A DNA stretch of 30,033 bases from NCBI GenBank assembly GCA_045531755.1, contig JAZSEP010000012.1, forward strand, positions 1-30,033, given 5' to 3'. The notes below the pieces were generated by a model that saw only the letters and a list, made by a program, of their open reading frames with translations, searched no databases and had not been told where the DNA came from. The stretch's first letter is position 1. Every line of letters starts with the position of its first letter. Position numbers and translations under genes: made by a program. This DNA is from UBA11540 sp045531755 (lineage in GTDB: Bacteria > Bacillota > Clostridia > Oscillospirales > Ruminococcaceae). Below, one piece after another: positions 16,376 to 23,884 of the stretch.

Positions 16376-17083
16376 CTATGCTAATTCAAGCGCAATCTCC
16401 ATCATTTTCGTGAAGGAGCTTTGTCTTTCCTCGGCGGTCGTATTCTCTTCGGGATATATAAAGGAATCGCTTACAGTACAGATACAAAGAGCATTTTTAC
16501 CTGCTCGAGCGGCGTTACAGTAAAGAGCCGCAGACTCCATTTCAACGCCAAGAACGCCCATTTTTGCCCATTCCATACCGGAATTTGAATCGTCGTAAAA
16601 CATATCCGAAGAAAGTATGTTACCCACCTTGTAGTTTATACCGATTTTTTCACAAAGCTCTGCCGCCTTTTTAACCAGTTCAAAGCTTGCTATCGGTGAA
16701 AACGTACCGGGAAGCTTATACTGTGCTGCATAGTTTCCGTTTGTACACGCGCCCATAGCAATGATAATGTCTCGGACGTGCAAATCCTTGTCAAAGCTTC
16801 CGCATGAGCCTACACGGATAATATTTTTAACATCATAGAAATTAAAAAGCTCGTATGAATATATTCCTATAGACGGCTGTCCCATTCCTGATGCCATAAC
16901 GGAAACCCTTTTTCCTTTGTAGTATCCTGTGTATCCGTTAACACCTCGCACATTATTTACAAGAACAGCATCATCAAGAAAAGTTTCAGCTATAAATTTG
17001 GCTCTGAGTGGGTCACCCGGCATTAATACCGTTTCGGCAAAATCTCCTAATTTTGCGGTTATATGCGGAGTTGGTATGCTCAT
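16376..17083 (-). CDS. deoD: purine nucleoside phosphorylase, DeoD type
   Basis: Phosphorolysis of purine (deoxy)nucleosides to base and (deoxy)ribose-1-phosphate. At 235 residues it has the length of hexameric, E. coli-type PNP. Motifs include VLMPGDPLRAKFIAE (phosphate site), ASGMGQPSIGIYSYEL, RVGSCGSF, GVEMESAALY (ribose site) and CTVSDS with the catalytic Asp. The ATG shares its A with the TAA stop of deoC (TAATG), implying coupled translation, and the GGAGGG site lies inside deoC. Confidence 0.96.
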   Translation of the reverse strand: MSIPTPHITAKLGDFAETVLMPGDPLRAKFIAETFLDDAVLVNNVRGVNGYTGYYKGKRVSVMASGMGQPSIGIYSYELFNFYDVKNIIRVGSCGSFDKDLHVRDIIIAMGACTNGNYAAQYKLPGTFSPIASFELVKKAAELCEKIGINYKVGNILSSDMFYDDSNSGMEWAKMGVLGVEMESAALYCNAARAGKNALCICTVSDSFIYPEENTTAEERQSSFTKMMEIALELA

Positions 17084-17739
17084 TATTTTTCACCCTCCTT
17101 AACAATCTTTACTATCCTGCTTGTTCCTAACCTTGAAGCGCCAAGATTTACAAAATCCTCAGCGTCGGATATAGTGCCGATTCCCCCTGCCGCCTTTATT
17201 TTGACGCCATTACCAACATACTTGGCAAAGAGCGCAACGTCATCTTTTGTTGCCCCTGCAGTAGAAAATCCTGTTGAAGTTTTGATATATTCGGCGCCCG
17301 ATTCAGTTACAATTTCGCACATTTTAATCTTTTCATCTTCACTCAAAAGGCAGGTTTCAATTATAACCTTAAGTAGCGTGTCTTTGCAGGCGTTTTTGAC
17401 GGCTTTTACGTCTTCCATAACAAACGAATAATTCTTTGCACGGAGCTCTCCGATATTTATTACCATATCTATCTCGTCAGCGCCGTCATCTATCGCCTGT
17501 TCGGTTTCAAAACACTTAACGGCAGTTGTATTATACCCGTTAGGAAACCCAATTACAGTGCATATTTTTAGCTTATCACCTACGTATTCCTTTGCCCTTT
17601 TCACGTAGCAGGGCGGAATACAAACCGAGGCAGTGTTATATTTAATTCCTTCATCACAGATAGCTTTTACGTCTTCCCAGGTTGCAGTTTGCGCAAGTAT
17701 CGTGTGATCACATTTAGATAGAATATCTTTCACAGTCAT
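17083..17739 (-). CDS. deoC: deoxyribose-phosphate aldolase
   Basis: Cleaves 2-deoxyribose-5-phosphate to glyceraldehyde-3-phosphate and acetaldehyde. The 218-residue TIM barrel has the Schiff-base Lys153 in EYIKTSTGFST, Lys182 in KIKAAGG and Asp91 in DEIDMVINIG. TVIGFPNGYN is also diagnostic. GAGG lies about 8 bases before the ATG, and a good promoter follows at 17771-17799 on the minus strand. It is the first gene of the nucleoside catabolism operon. No repressor gene (deoR) is adjacent. Confidence 0.96.
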   Translation of the reverse strand: MTVKDILSKCDHTILAQTATWEDVKAICDEGIKYNTASVCIPPCYVKRAKEYVGDKLKICTVIGFPNGYNTTAVKCFETEQAIDDGADEIDMVINIGELRAKNYSFVMEDVKAVKNACKDTLLKVIIETCLLSEDEKIKMCEIVTESGAEYIKTSTGFSTAGATKDDVALFAKYVGNGVKIKAAGGIGTISDAEDFVNLGASRLGTSRIVKIVKEGEK

Positions 17740-17770
17740 ATATTAAACCTCACAAAGCTTTGTTATTTAT

Positions 17771-17799
17771 ATTATGCCATACTTTCTCTTTAGTGTAAA
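17771..17799 (-). promoter_or_regulatory. sigma-A-type promoter of the deo operon
   Basis: On the minus strand, TTTACA (17794-17799), 17 bases, CATAAT (17771-17776). It is back-to-back with the promoter of the hydrolase gene, only 4 bases between the two -35 boxes. Confidence 0.6.
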
Positions 17800-17803
17800 G
17801 CCG

Positions 17804-17832
17804 TTGACTTTTAATATTCGCAGATATAAAAT
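17804..17832 (+). promoter_or_regulatory. sigma-A-type promoter of the hydrolase gene
   Basis: TTGACT (17804-17809), 17 bases, TAAAAT (17827-17832), about 28 bases before the start codon. Confidence 0.6.
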
Positions 17833-17860
17833 ATAATTATACACACTTTTGGAGGAAACG

Positions 17861-18811
17861 ATGCCAGTTCTGATTATTCTTCTAACCATAATAGTTATTG
17901 TTATATCTATATCGTATATTACTTTCAGACTTACCTTCTACAACCCGACAAAATGCAAATCAAAGCTTTTTGAGCTTCCCGACAATTCACAATATAACGA
18001 GTTTAAAAAGGAAACCGAAGAGCTTGTCGAAATAATGAAAGAAACACCCTACGAAACGGTAGAAATCACCTCGTACGACGGGTTGAAACTCAAAGCCAAG
18101 TATTATCATTATTTCGACGATGCACCGTTGCACATACAATTTCACGGTTACAAAGGCAGTGCGTTCAGAGATTTTTGCGGAAATGCTTATCTTGCAGAAA
18201 AATTACGGTTTAACGCACTGATAGTTGACCAACGCGGTCACGGAGAAAGCGACGGAAATACAATTTGTTTTGGAATAAAAGAGCGATTTGACGTTATCAG
18301 TTGGATAGGTTATTCCCTTTACAGATTTGGTGACGATATTTCTATAATTTTGTCAGGTGTTTCGATGGGGTCTGCTGCCGTGCTTATGGCATCAAATCTT
18401 GAACTTCCAAAAAACGTTAAGGGCATAGTAGCCGACTGCCCGTTCTCAACGCCGTTTGACATAATAAATACCGTTTGTAAACGCGACTATGGCATTTCTC
18501 CAAAGCTTATATACCCTTTTCTGATGCTGGGAGCTGCGATTTTCGGCAGAATGAACCTGAAATCTTCGAGTGCAGTTGAAGCTGTTAAAAATACAAACGT
18601 GCCGATTTTGATAATTCACGGCGAAGACGACCGATTTGTTCCTTGCGAAATGAGCAAAGAAATTCAGGCCGCTAATCCACAGCTTATAAAGTTGGAAACC
18701 TTTACAGATGCAGGCCACGGCTTGAGCTATATGAAGGATACTGAAAGATATTATAGGGTACTGAAAGATTTTTTGGATTCTTGTCATAACAGAAACAGAC
18801 CAAGCGTCTGA
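17861..18811 (+). CDS. alpha/beta hydrolase, membrane-anchored
   Basis: A 316-residue serine hydrolase fold protein with one N-terminal membrane segment (about residues 2-22) and the catalytic domain after it. The catalytic triad is well placed: Ser168 in the nucleophile elbow GVSMG, Asp256 or Asp257 in HGEDDRFVP, and His286 in AGHGLSY. The oxyanion region is FHGYKGSAFRDF, and VDQRGHGESDG is typical of the COG1073 (YqkD/BEM46-like) group. The substrate is unknown; relatives are esterases or lipases. The ATG at 17861 is chosen because GGAGG is 5 bases upstream; the in-frame TTG at 17849 precedes that site. No clear terminator follows. Confidence 0.88.
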   Translation: MPVLIILLTIIVIVISISYITFRLTFYNPTKCKSKLFELPDNSQYNEFKKETEELVEIMKETPYETVEITSYDGLKLKAKYYHYFDDAPLHIQFHGYKGSAFRDFCGNAYLAEKLRFNALIVDQRGHGESDGNTICFGIKERFDVISWIGYSLYRFGDDISIILSGVSMGSAAVLMASNLELPKNVKGIVADCPFSTPFDIINTVCKRDYGISPKLIYPFLMLGAAIFGRMNLKSSSAVEAVKNTNVPILIIHGEDDRFVPCEMSKEIQAANPQLIKLETFTDAGHGLSYMKDTERYYRVLKDFLDSCHNRNRPSV

Positions 18812-18945
18812 GCACATTCTTCGTATCGATTTACGATATTAATCAATATTATACCAAACAACCAGCAGTTGATTAAAAATTGCCATTTGGTTGAACAAAA
18901 TTCTGTATTTTCAACTGTTGTTATCTTCAAGTTTTACTCCTGCAA

Positions 18946-18954
18946 TGGTACAAT
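18946..18954 (+). promoter_or_regulatory. possible extended -10 promoter of the XRE regulator gene
   Basis: TGGTACAAT is an extended -10 element (TG-n-TACAAT) about 30 bases before the start codon. The -35 at the expected place (TTCAAG) is poor. The rest of the 172-base gap after the hydrolase gene shows nothing I can name. Confidence 0.4.
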
Positions 18955-18983
18955 TTGTATATCAAAGGAAAGGAGTCATAATT

Positions 18984-19484
18984 ATGAACGAAACTTTAGG
19001 CAGAAGAATATCTGCTCTACGACACGAAAGGAATCTAAAACAGGACGAGCTTGCCGAAAAACTCGGAGTAAGTCCTCAAGCAGTAAGCAAATGGGAAAAT
19101 GATCAGACTTGTCCTGACATTTCCCTTCTACCTCTTCTTGCAAAAACTCTCAATGTAAGCGTTGACGTGCTTCTCTCTGGCAAAGAAGCGGAACTCCCCT
19201 CCGTTAGAATATTGCCGGAAAACGAAAGAAAAAGTATTAAGGACATGATGCTGAGAATCGTTGTTATAAGTTCGGATGGCGATGTAGTGCGTGTAAATCT
19301 TCCTTTAGGCATAATTGAGGTTGCGCTCGATAGCGGACTTGATCTGTCACAGGTATCGGGAAACAACGCTCTTAAAAATGTAGATTTGAACAGCATTATG
19401 GATATGGTAAAACAGGGAGCAATAGGAAACATTGTAGAAGTTGAGAGTGCTGAAGGTGACACGGTACGAATATATGTGGAGTAG
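18984..19484 (+). CDS. XRE family transcriptional regulator with C-terminal SHOCT-like/YvlB-type domain
   Basis: A 166-residue protein. Residues about 5-60 are a Cro/cI helix-turn-helix (RISALRHERNLKQDELAEKL, SPQAVSKWENDQTCPDISLLP, LAKTLNVSVDVLLSG). After a short linker, the C-terminal domain (about 85-166) runs from MLRIVVISSDGDVVRVNLPL to IVEVESAEGDTVRIYVE, a pattern seen in the YvlB/LiaX-type SHOCT-like domains of Firmicutes. I chose the ATG at 18984 because AAGGAG lies 8 bases upstream and the first HTH helix begins there; an upstream extension to 18891 has no ribosome site. The 77-residue gene follows after 3 bases, so the two form a pair. Confidence 0.85.
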   Translation: MNETLGRRISALRHERNLKQDELAEKLGVSPQAVSKWENDQTCPDISLLPLLAKTLNVSVDVLLSGKEAELPSVRILPENERKSIKDMMLRIVVISSDGDVVRVNLPLGIIEVALDSGLDLSQVSGNNALKNVDLNSIMDMVKQGAIGNIVEVESAEGDTVRIYVE

Positions 19485-19487
19485 AAT

Positions 19488-19721
19488 ATGAAAATAAAGA
19501 TAAACTCTCATACAGTTTTTCTTTTTCCAACAGGCGTTATTGCTAATCGTTTTACAGCAGGAATTATTAGCATGATGCTAGAAAAAGAAGGAGTGCATTT
19601 AACAAAGAGACAAATAAAACTGTTTATTAAAGAGATAAAACGCTTTAAAAATAAGCATCCTGAATGGAATCTTATAGAGATCTGTGATGACGACAAAGAT
19701 ACAATAGAAGTTAAGTTTTGA
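19488..19721 (+). CDS. small protein paired with the XRE regulator, unknown function
   Basis: A 77-residue basic protein starting with MKIKINSHTVFLFPTGVIA and ending in LIEICDDDKDTIEVKF. I do not recognise a named family. By eye its order of elements (first beta strand, a leucine/proline turn, two helices, then an I-E-x-x-x-D-x-D-T-x-x-V ending) matches the C-terminal domain of the XRE protein just upstream, so it may be a free-standing copy of that domain. It starts 3 bases after the regulator's stop codon and ends at a terminator. Translation is probably coupled; the ribosome site is weak. Confidence 0.7.
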   Translation: MKIKINSHTVFLFPTGVIANRFTAGIISMMLEKEGVHLTKRQIKLFIKEIKRFKNKHPEWNLIEICDDDKDTIEVKF

Positions 19722-19732
19722 CTGTTTTTTCA

Positions 19733-19766
19733 AAAAGGACGAAGAATTAAAAATCTTCGTCCTTTT
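19733..19766. terminator. intrinsic terminator after the XRE pair, usable in both directions
   Basis: A perfect 13-base-pair stem AAAAGGACGAAGA (19733-19745) / TCTTCGTCCTTTT (19754-19766) with an 8-base loop. T runs occur on both strands, so it may also stop the opposing azlCD transcript. Confidence 0.85.
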
Positions 19767-19881
19767 CCTATAATATATTTGCTAATTACCTTAGCTTTTA
19801 TAAAGCTGATCGTATTCTTCCAAAAGATATTTTAATATTCTATCTAGGTAATCGAAAAATGCGTTCGAATACAATCTAAAT

Positions 19882-20196
19882 TCAAGCAAATGTTCTTATT
19901 ATGAGCTCTACGAGATATACAATCGCACAGGAACTCGCAGCTACCAAAACAAGGCTTTTTTCGAAATACGACAGTATCATCGCCACGGCAAACCCAATAA
20001 CTGCCGATATCACATATGACGTGGACGTGAAAATTGCAGGTATTGTCATAACGCTCAAAACAGCGTACGGAACGTAGTACAAAAAAGATAAAAGAAATTT
20101 GTTGGTAATCTTTTTCTTCAAAAGCACCAAAGGCAACATTCTTATAAGATATGTAATCCCTGCCATAGTGAGAAGGTACAGCCAAAAATTATTCAC
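19882..20196 (-). CDS. azlD: branched-chain amino acid exporter small subunit AzlD
   Basis: A 104-residue protein with three to four membrane segments, containing AGITYLIRMLPLVLLKKKI and SFLYYVPYAVLSVMTIPAIF, which match the AzlD family (PF05437). With AzlC it exports branched-chain amino acids or analogues such as 4-azaleucine. I prefer the GTG at 20196: it overlaps the azlC end by 8 bases and has GAGGAG 10 bases upstream. Upstream extensions lie inside azlC in another frame. Its stop is 116 bases before the terminator at 19733-19766. Confidence 0.88.
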   Translation of the reverse strand: MNNFWLYLLTMAGITYLIRMLPLVLLKKKITNKFLLSFLYYVPYAVLSVMTIPAIFTSTSYVISAVIGFAVAMILSYFEKSLVLVAASSCAIVYLVELIIRTFA

Positions 20197-20905
20197 AGGA
20201 AACACGCTCCTCTCCGACAGGTGCAATAATGGCAAAAAGAGCGCTCGCGGCGACTGCGCAGATAATTATTGAAAATCCGCTTGGAACGATTTTGAGAACA
20301 GGGATATATGCAAATGCACAGCTTAGAGCTATTGCAGTAAGAACACAAAGAGCGGTCGATTTGTTTTTTTTCGTTTGAGGCACTACAATTGCCACAAACA
20401 TTGAATAGATAGCAATTCCCAAGGCGGATACAATACTTGCAGGAAGTATATTTCCTGCGCTTGCGCCCAAAAAGGTTCCCAGACTCCATCCAAGGAAAGG
20501 TGTGAGAATCAAACCATAGAGATAATTCCTACCGACTGTTCCCTCTTTTCCCGAAGCTACGGCAAAAACCTCATCAGTATTTACGAATGAGATTATAAAT
20601 CTGTCAAACAACCTGACGTTTCCATCAAGCTTCTGAGACAAAGAAACCGACATCAGCGCATATCTGAGGTTGATTATCAGCTGAGCTACAGCAAGCTCTA
20701 TAAACGTTCCTCCCGATGCTATGATTGGAACCGCCGCTTGTTGTCCCGCGGACGTGACGTTGCTCATAGAGATAAACAGTGCTTCAAAGACAGAAAAGCC
20801 TTTTCCTACAGCGAATATACCGAAAGCGAATGCAACAGACAGATATCCGAAGCATATCGGTAATCCGTCTATTACCCCTTTCATAAAGCTGTTATTTTGT
20901 TTCAT
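20189..20905 (-). CDS. azlC: branched-chain amino acid exporter large subunit AzlC
   Basis: A 238-residue membrane protein with about six to seven segments and the AzlC signatures GLPICFGYLSVAFAFGI near the N-terminus and NVTSAGQQAAV at about residues 50-60. VSLSQKLDG and FVNTDEVFAVAS also fit. It is the large subunit of the AzlCD exporter. The ATG at 20905 has GAGGCG about 7 bases upstream; an in-frame upstream ATG at 20950 would overlap the -10 box of the promoter and is rejected. It is first in a two-gene operon. Confidence 0.92.
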   Translation of the reverse strand: MKQNNSFMKGVIDGLPICFGYLSVAFAFGIFAVGKGFSVFEALFISMSNVTSAGQQAAVPIIASGGTFIELAVAQLIINLRYALMSVSLSQKLDGNVRLFDRFIISFVNTDEVFAVASGKEGTVGRNYLYGLILTPFLGWSLGTFLGASAGNILPASIVSALGIAIYSMFVAIVVPQTKKNKSTALCVLTAIALSCAFAYIPVLKIVPSGFSIIICAVAASALFAIIAPVGEERVSCE

Positions 20906-20940
20906 AAATTTCGCCTCGGTCTGACAAATAATACTAACAT

Positions 20941-20969
20941 ATTGTATCACAAGGCAGGTGAAAATTCAA
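20941..20969 (-). promoter_or_regulatory. sigma-A-type promoter of azlCD
   Basis: On the minus strand, TTGAAT (20964-20969), 17 bases, TACAAT (20941-20946), about 30 bases before the azlC start. Confidence 0.55.
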
Positions 20970-21000
20970 CAAAAATCCCCGTTTTGAAAACGGGGATTTT
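20970..21000 (-). terminator. intrinsic terminator of the 144-residue protein gene
   Basis: A G/C-rich inverted repeat, ATCCCCGTTTT / AAAACGGGGAT, with a T run on the minus strand. It starts right after the stop of the 21002-21436 gene and separates it from the azlC promoter. Confidence 0.85.
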
Positions 21001-21001
21001 T

Positions 21002-21436
21002 TTAAAGAAATTCTCTTATATCAACTGCTAATTTTTCTTCCAGATTTATAAGCCTTTTGGCTATATCCTTTGAAACTTCGTCAGCGGCTTTGTACTGGTT
21101 AAGGTACTTATTAAGGGATTTAACACCCATATTACAACCGTCTGTCATCAAATCTGATATAGTTCCGTCAGATTCATTCATAACGAGCTTCATATTGGTT
21201 TTCATCCAGGACATACTCTTTGCAATTGGATTTGGGTCTTTGCCCTCATCCTCATATTTTCCGAGCAGCTGTTGAATTTCTGTATTTAATTCTTCATGTT
21301 CATTTCTGCACTTTTGCAAAAGCTTCTGCAGTTTTTCGGAATGAACGTAATCCAGTACGTCATCAATGGAAGAAACCCCCATTTTAACCCCTGCGTCGCA
21401 CTCTCTGAGCAGTCTTATTGTATCCTGTTCTATCAT
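21002..21436 (-). CDS. conserved helical protein of unknown function, ferritin-like fold suspected
   Basis: A 144-residue, almost entirely alpha-helical, soluble protein without signal peptide. It has a conserved-looking opening (IRLLRECDAGVKMGVSSIDD), a mid-part PNPIAKSMSWMKTNMKLVM, and a second half DGCNMGVKSLNKYLNQY. The two halves each carry a C-x-x-G-x-K-like step (CDAGVKM, CNMGVKS), suggesting a four-helix bundle built from two hairpins. I recall similar hypothetical proteins in Clostridia but no named function. AAGGAAGG lies 5 bases before the ATG. It is transcribed between ygiQ and azlCD and is bounded by terminators on both sides. Confidence 0.75.
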   Translation of the reverse strand: MIEQDTIRLLRECDAGVKMGVSSIDDVLDYVHSEKLQKLLQKCRNEHEELNTEIQQLLGKYEDEGKDPNPIAKSMSWMKTNMKLVMNESDGTISDLMTDGCNMGVKSLNKYLNQYKAADEVSKDIAKRLINLEEKLAVDIREFL

Positions 21437-21478
21437 ATAATCCTTCCTTTCTTATTTGATAGTATGCCCAGATATACG

Positions 21479-21505
21479 AAAAAAATCGCCCAAAAAATCG
21501 GGCGA
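21479..21505 (-). terminator. intrinsic terminator of the ygiQ-like gene
   Basis: On the minus strand, the stem TCGCCC (21500-21505) / GGGCGA (21486-21491) has an 8-base loop and is followed by seven T (21479-21485). Confidence 0.85.
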
Positions 21506-21510
21506 CTTTT

Positions 21511-23373
21511 TTATCTTTTTCTTTTACCTTGTTTGAAATTTTGCTTTGTACGAGGATTAGTTGAGGGGTTATAGGTTGTTTCAGGTGTTACCAAGCAGTT
21601 TTTACCTGTTCCAATCAAATCGGTTCTTCCTGCTTTTCTCAAAGCTTCCAACACGATTTTCTTGTTTTCCGGCTTGAAATACTGCAAAAGAGCGCGTTGT
21701 TCTGCTTTTTCTCTCGGTGTTCGGGGAACGTACACACTTTCCATCGTATAGGGGTCAAGACCTGTGTAGAACATACAGGTAGAAACCGTTCCCGGCGTTG
21801 GGTAAAAATCCTGAACCTGTTCGGGACGCATTCCTTCTTTTTTCAGGAACAAGGAGAGTTCTATTGCATCGTTTATCGTACTTCCCGGATGTGATGACAT
21901 CAAATACGGCACAAGATATTGCTTCTTCCCTGCTCGTTGTGTGATGTCATAAAATCTCCTCTTAAAACGGTTATAAACCTCTATGGGCGGTTTCCCCATT
22001 CTTTTTAAGACATTTGCTGAACAATGCTCTGGTGCTACCTTTAGTTGTCCGCTGACGTGATGTTCAACCAACTCCTTGAAAAAAGACTCGTCTTCGTCAG
22101 CAACAAGATAATCAAATCTTATTCCCGAGCGAACAAACACTTTTTTGATTTTTGGAAGCTTTCTCAGTTTGCGCAAAAGCGAAAGATAGTCGCTGTGGTC
22201 AACCTTAACTGCAGGACACATAGAAGGTGCTAAACACTTCTTATCCGCGCAAAGTCCTTTTTTCAGCTGTCCATCACACGAAGGCGCTCTGAAATTAGCA
22301 GTCGGGCCCCCGACGTCGTGAATATATCCCTTGAAATCAGGCATTTCAGTTATTGTTTTTGCTTCATCAATCACAGATTCGTGACTTCTGCAGGAAATCT
22401 GTCGTCCTTGATGATAAGCAAGCGAACAGAAATTACAAGCGCCGTAACAGCCACGGTTGTGGATTATGGAAAATTTCACTTCTTCTATACCGGGGACACC
22501 GCCAAGAGCTTCGTAAGAAGGATGATAGTTTCTCATAAAGGGCAGTGCGTATACCTCATCCATTTCTTCTGTACTGAGCGGCGCCATGGGCGGATTTTGG
22601 ACAACAATGGTGTCACCGTGACGTTGAATAACAATCTTTCCTCTGACCGCGTCGTGTTCCTGCTGTTGAATACGGCAGGATTCGGCATATTTGCGCTTTC
22701 CCTGCTCTGTATTCTGAGAAACTGCCTCAAAACTCGGGCATTCCTTGACGGGCATAGGTTTATAATCGTGGGTTTTCACCTTATAGCAGGTGCCACGAAT
22801 ATCAGTAAGAGAGTATATGCTTTCCCCGTTATTAAGACGGTCAGCAATCTCGACAATATGCTTTTCGCCCATTCCATACATAAGCAAATCCGCATCGGAG
22901 TCTATTAAAATAGATGGGCGAACCTTATCATCCCAGTAATCGTAATGTGCAAATCTACGTAAGGAAGCTTCAAGTCCGCCAATCGCAATCGGAACATCAG
23001 CAAAAAGCTTTCTAAGACGCTGTGAATAGACAATTGTAGCGCGATCAGGGCGCTTCCCTGCCTTTCCGCCCGGTGTATATGCATCGTCACTGCGTGGCTT
23101 TTTAGCGGCGGTATAGTGCGCCACCATAGAGTCGATATTACCGCCGTTGACAAGAAATGCAAGTCGGGGTTTGCCAAAAGTCAAATAATCGGCATCGGTC
23201 TTCGGTTGTGAAATAATACAGACACGATACCCTGCATTTTCAAGAACTCGCGATATAATAGCTGTGCCGAAAGAAGGGTGGTCAACGTAGGCATCTCCTG
23301 TAACAAGTACAAAATCTGCTTCGTCCCATCCTCTGTCTATCATTTCTTTTTTTGTAATCGGTAAAAACGGCAT
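21511..23373 (-). CDS. YgiQ family radical SAM protein
   Basis: A 620-residue full-length member of the YgiQ family (UPF0313). An N-terminal cobalamin-binding-like Rossmann region (LVTGDAYVDHPSFGTAIISRVLENAGY) is followed by GGLEASLRRFAHYDYW. The radical SAM cluster motif C-x3-C-x2-C is at Cys309, Cys313 and Cys316 (RGCYGACNFCS). The C-terminal part has KVAPEHCSANVLKRMGKP and DFYPTPGTVSTCMFYTG. The reaction is not established for the family. AGGA about 10 bases upstream of the ATG lies in the end of the membrane-protein gene, whose stop is 2 bases before this start, so the two are coupled. Confidence 0.92.
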   Translation of the reverse strand: MPFLPITKKEMIDRGWDEADFVLVTGDAYVDHPSFGTAIISRVLENAGYRVCIISQPKTDADYLTFGKPRLAFLVNGGNIDSMVAHYTAAKKPRSDDAYTPGGKAGKRPDRATIVYSQRLRKLFADVPIAIGGLEASLRRFAHYDYWDDKVRPSILIDSDADLLMYGMGEKHIVEIADRLNNGESIYSLTDIRGTCYKVKTHDYKPMPVKECPSFEAVSQNTEQGKRKYAESCRIQQQEHDAVRGKIVIQRHGDTIVVQNPPMAPLSTEEMDEVYALPFMRNYHPSYEALGGVPGIEEVKFSIIHNRGCYGACNFCSLAYHQGRQISCRSHESVIDEAKTITEMPDFKGYIHDVGGPTANFRAPSCDGQLKKGLCADKKCLAPSMCPAVKVDHSDYLSLLRKLRKLPKIKKVFVRSGIRFDYLVADEDESFFKELVEHHVSGQLKVAPEHCSANVLKRMGKPPIEVYNRFKRRFYDITQRAGKKQYLVPYLMSSHPGSTINDAIELSLFLKKEGMRPEQVQDFYPTPGTVSTCMFYTGLDPYTMESVYVPRTPREKAEQRALLQYFKPENKKIVLEALRKAGRTDLIGTGKNCLVTPETTYNPSTNPRTKQNFKQGKRKR

Positions 23374-23375
23374 TT

Positions 23376-23720
23376 CTAATTTTTCCTACTTTTTTGAATA
23401 AAATTCATCAACAAAAATACAACTATTCCAAAAATTGCGCCAAGTACGGCAACTACCAAATATGTTAAAGCAACCACTATCAGCAACGCTGCATATGAAT
23501 GCATTATGTAAGCGACAGTCCAAACCAACAACTGTAAAAATAACGAGAGCGAAGCTGAAATAATCACGGGTAAAAATTTAATGACGCCTCTTCCCTTTTT
23601 AAGCGAAAGGACCTGCAAAAACGTTAGAGCTGAAAATAAAACAATGAACAAAGGGATGTGTGGCAACCCGTAGTCGCCAAAGTTAGTAAACAGTTCGACA
23701 AGAATTCTCCAAATCAACAT
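23376..23720 (-). CDS. small membrane protein of unknown function
   Basis: A 114-residue protein with three likely membrane segments (about residues 20-40, 48-72 and 76-108), starting MLIWRILVELFTNFGDYG. I recognise no family. The ATG at 23720 is chosen for AAAGGAGGAG about 5 bases upstream; a longer frame upstream would run through the promoter. It is the first gene of a unit with the ygiQ-like gene (2-base gap). Confidence 0.7.
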   Translation of the reverse strand: MLIWRILVELFTNFGDYGLPHIPLFIVLFSALTFLQVLSLKKGRGVIKFLPVIISASLSLFLQLLVWTVAYIMHSYAALLIVVALTYLVVAVLGAIFGIVVFLLMNFIQKSRKN

Positions 23721-23748
23721 AACGTCTCCTCCTTTTGTACATATAAGC

Positions 23749-23777
23749 ATTATACACTTAAAAATAAAAAAAGACAA
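23749..23777 (-). promoter_or_regulatory. sigma-A-type promoter of the membrane protein-ygiQ unit
   Basis: On the minus strand, TTGTCT (23772-23777), 17 bases, TATAAT (23749-23754). The -35 box is also the 3' arm of the tRNA-Arg terminator. Confidence 0.6.
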
Positions 23778-23799
23778 CCCCATAGCATCGGAGTTGCCT
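23766..23799 (-). terminator. intrinsic terminator of tRNA-Arg
   Basis: On the minus strand, AGGCAACTCC (23790-23799) pairs with GGGGTTGTCT (23772-23781), including two G-T pairs, with an 8-base loop. Seven T follow (23766-23772). Confidence 0.8.
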
Positions 23800-23800
23800 T

Positions 23801-23877
23801 TGGTGTGCCCGACTGGAGTCGAACCAGCGGCCTTCAGAGTCGGAGTCTGACGCTCTATCCAGCTGAGCTACGGACAC
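23801..23877 (-). tRNA. tRNA-Arg (anticodon CCG)
   Basis: Complete cloverleaf on the minus strand. The acceptor stem is GTGTCCG / CGGGCAC with one G-T pair, the D arm GCTC...GAGC, the anticodon stem TCAGA/TCTGA with loop CTCCGAC (anticodon CCG at 23841-23843), and the T loop TTCGACT. CCA is encoded. It reads CGG codons. No promoter is visible in the 63 bases between it and rplL. Confidence 0.96.
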
Positions 23878-23884
23878 ATATGTT

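Noticed and set aside
18812..18983. Possible structured RNA between the hydrolase and XRE genes
   Set aside because: Only short complementary bits (CCAAA/TTTGG) were found; no stable extended stem or known motif.
22318..22908. 196-codon plus-strand frame inside the ygiQ-like gene
   Set aside because: Antisense to a well-supported radical SAM gene; composition is not protein-like.
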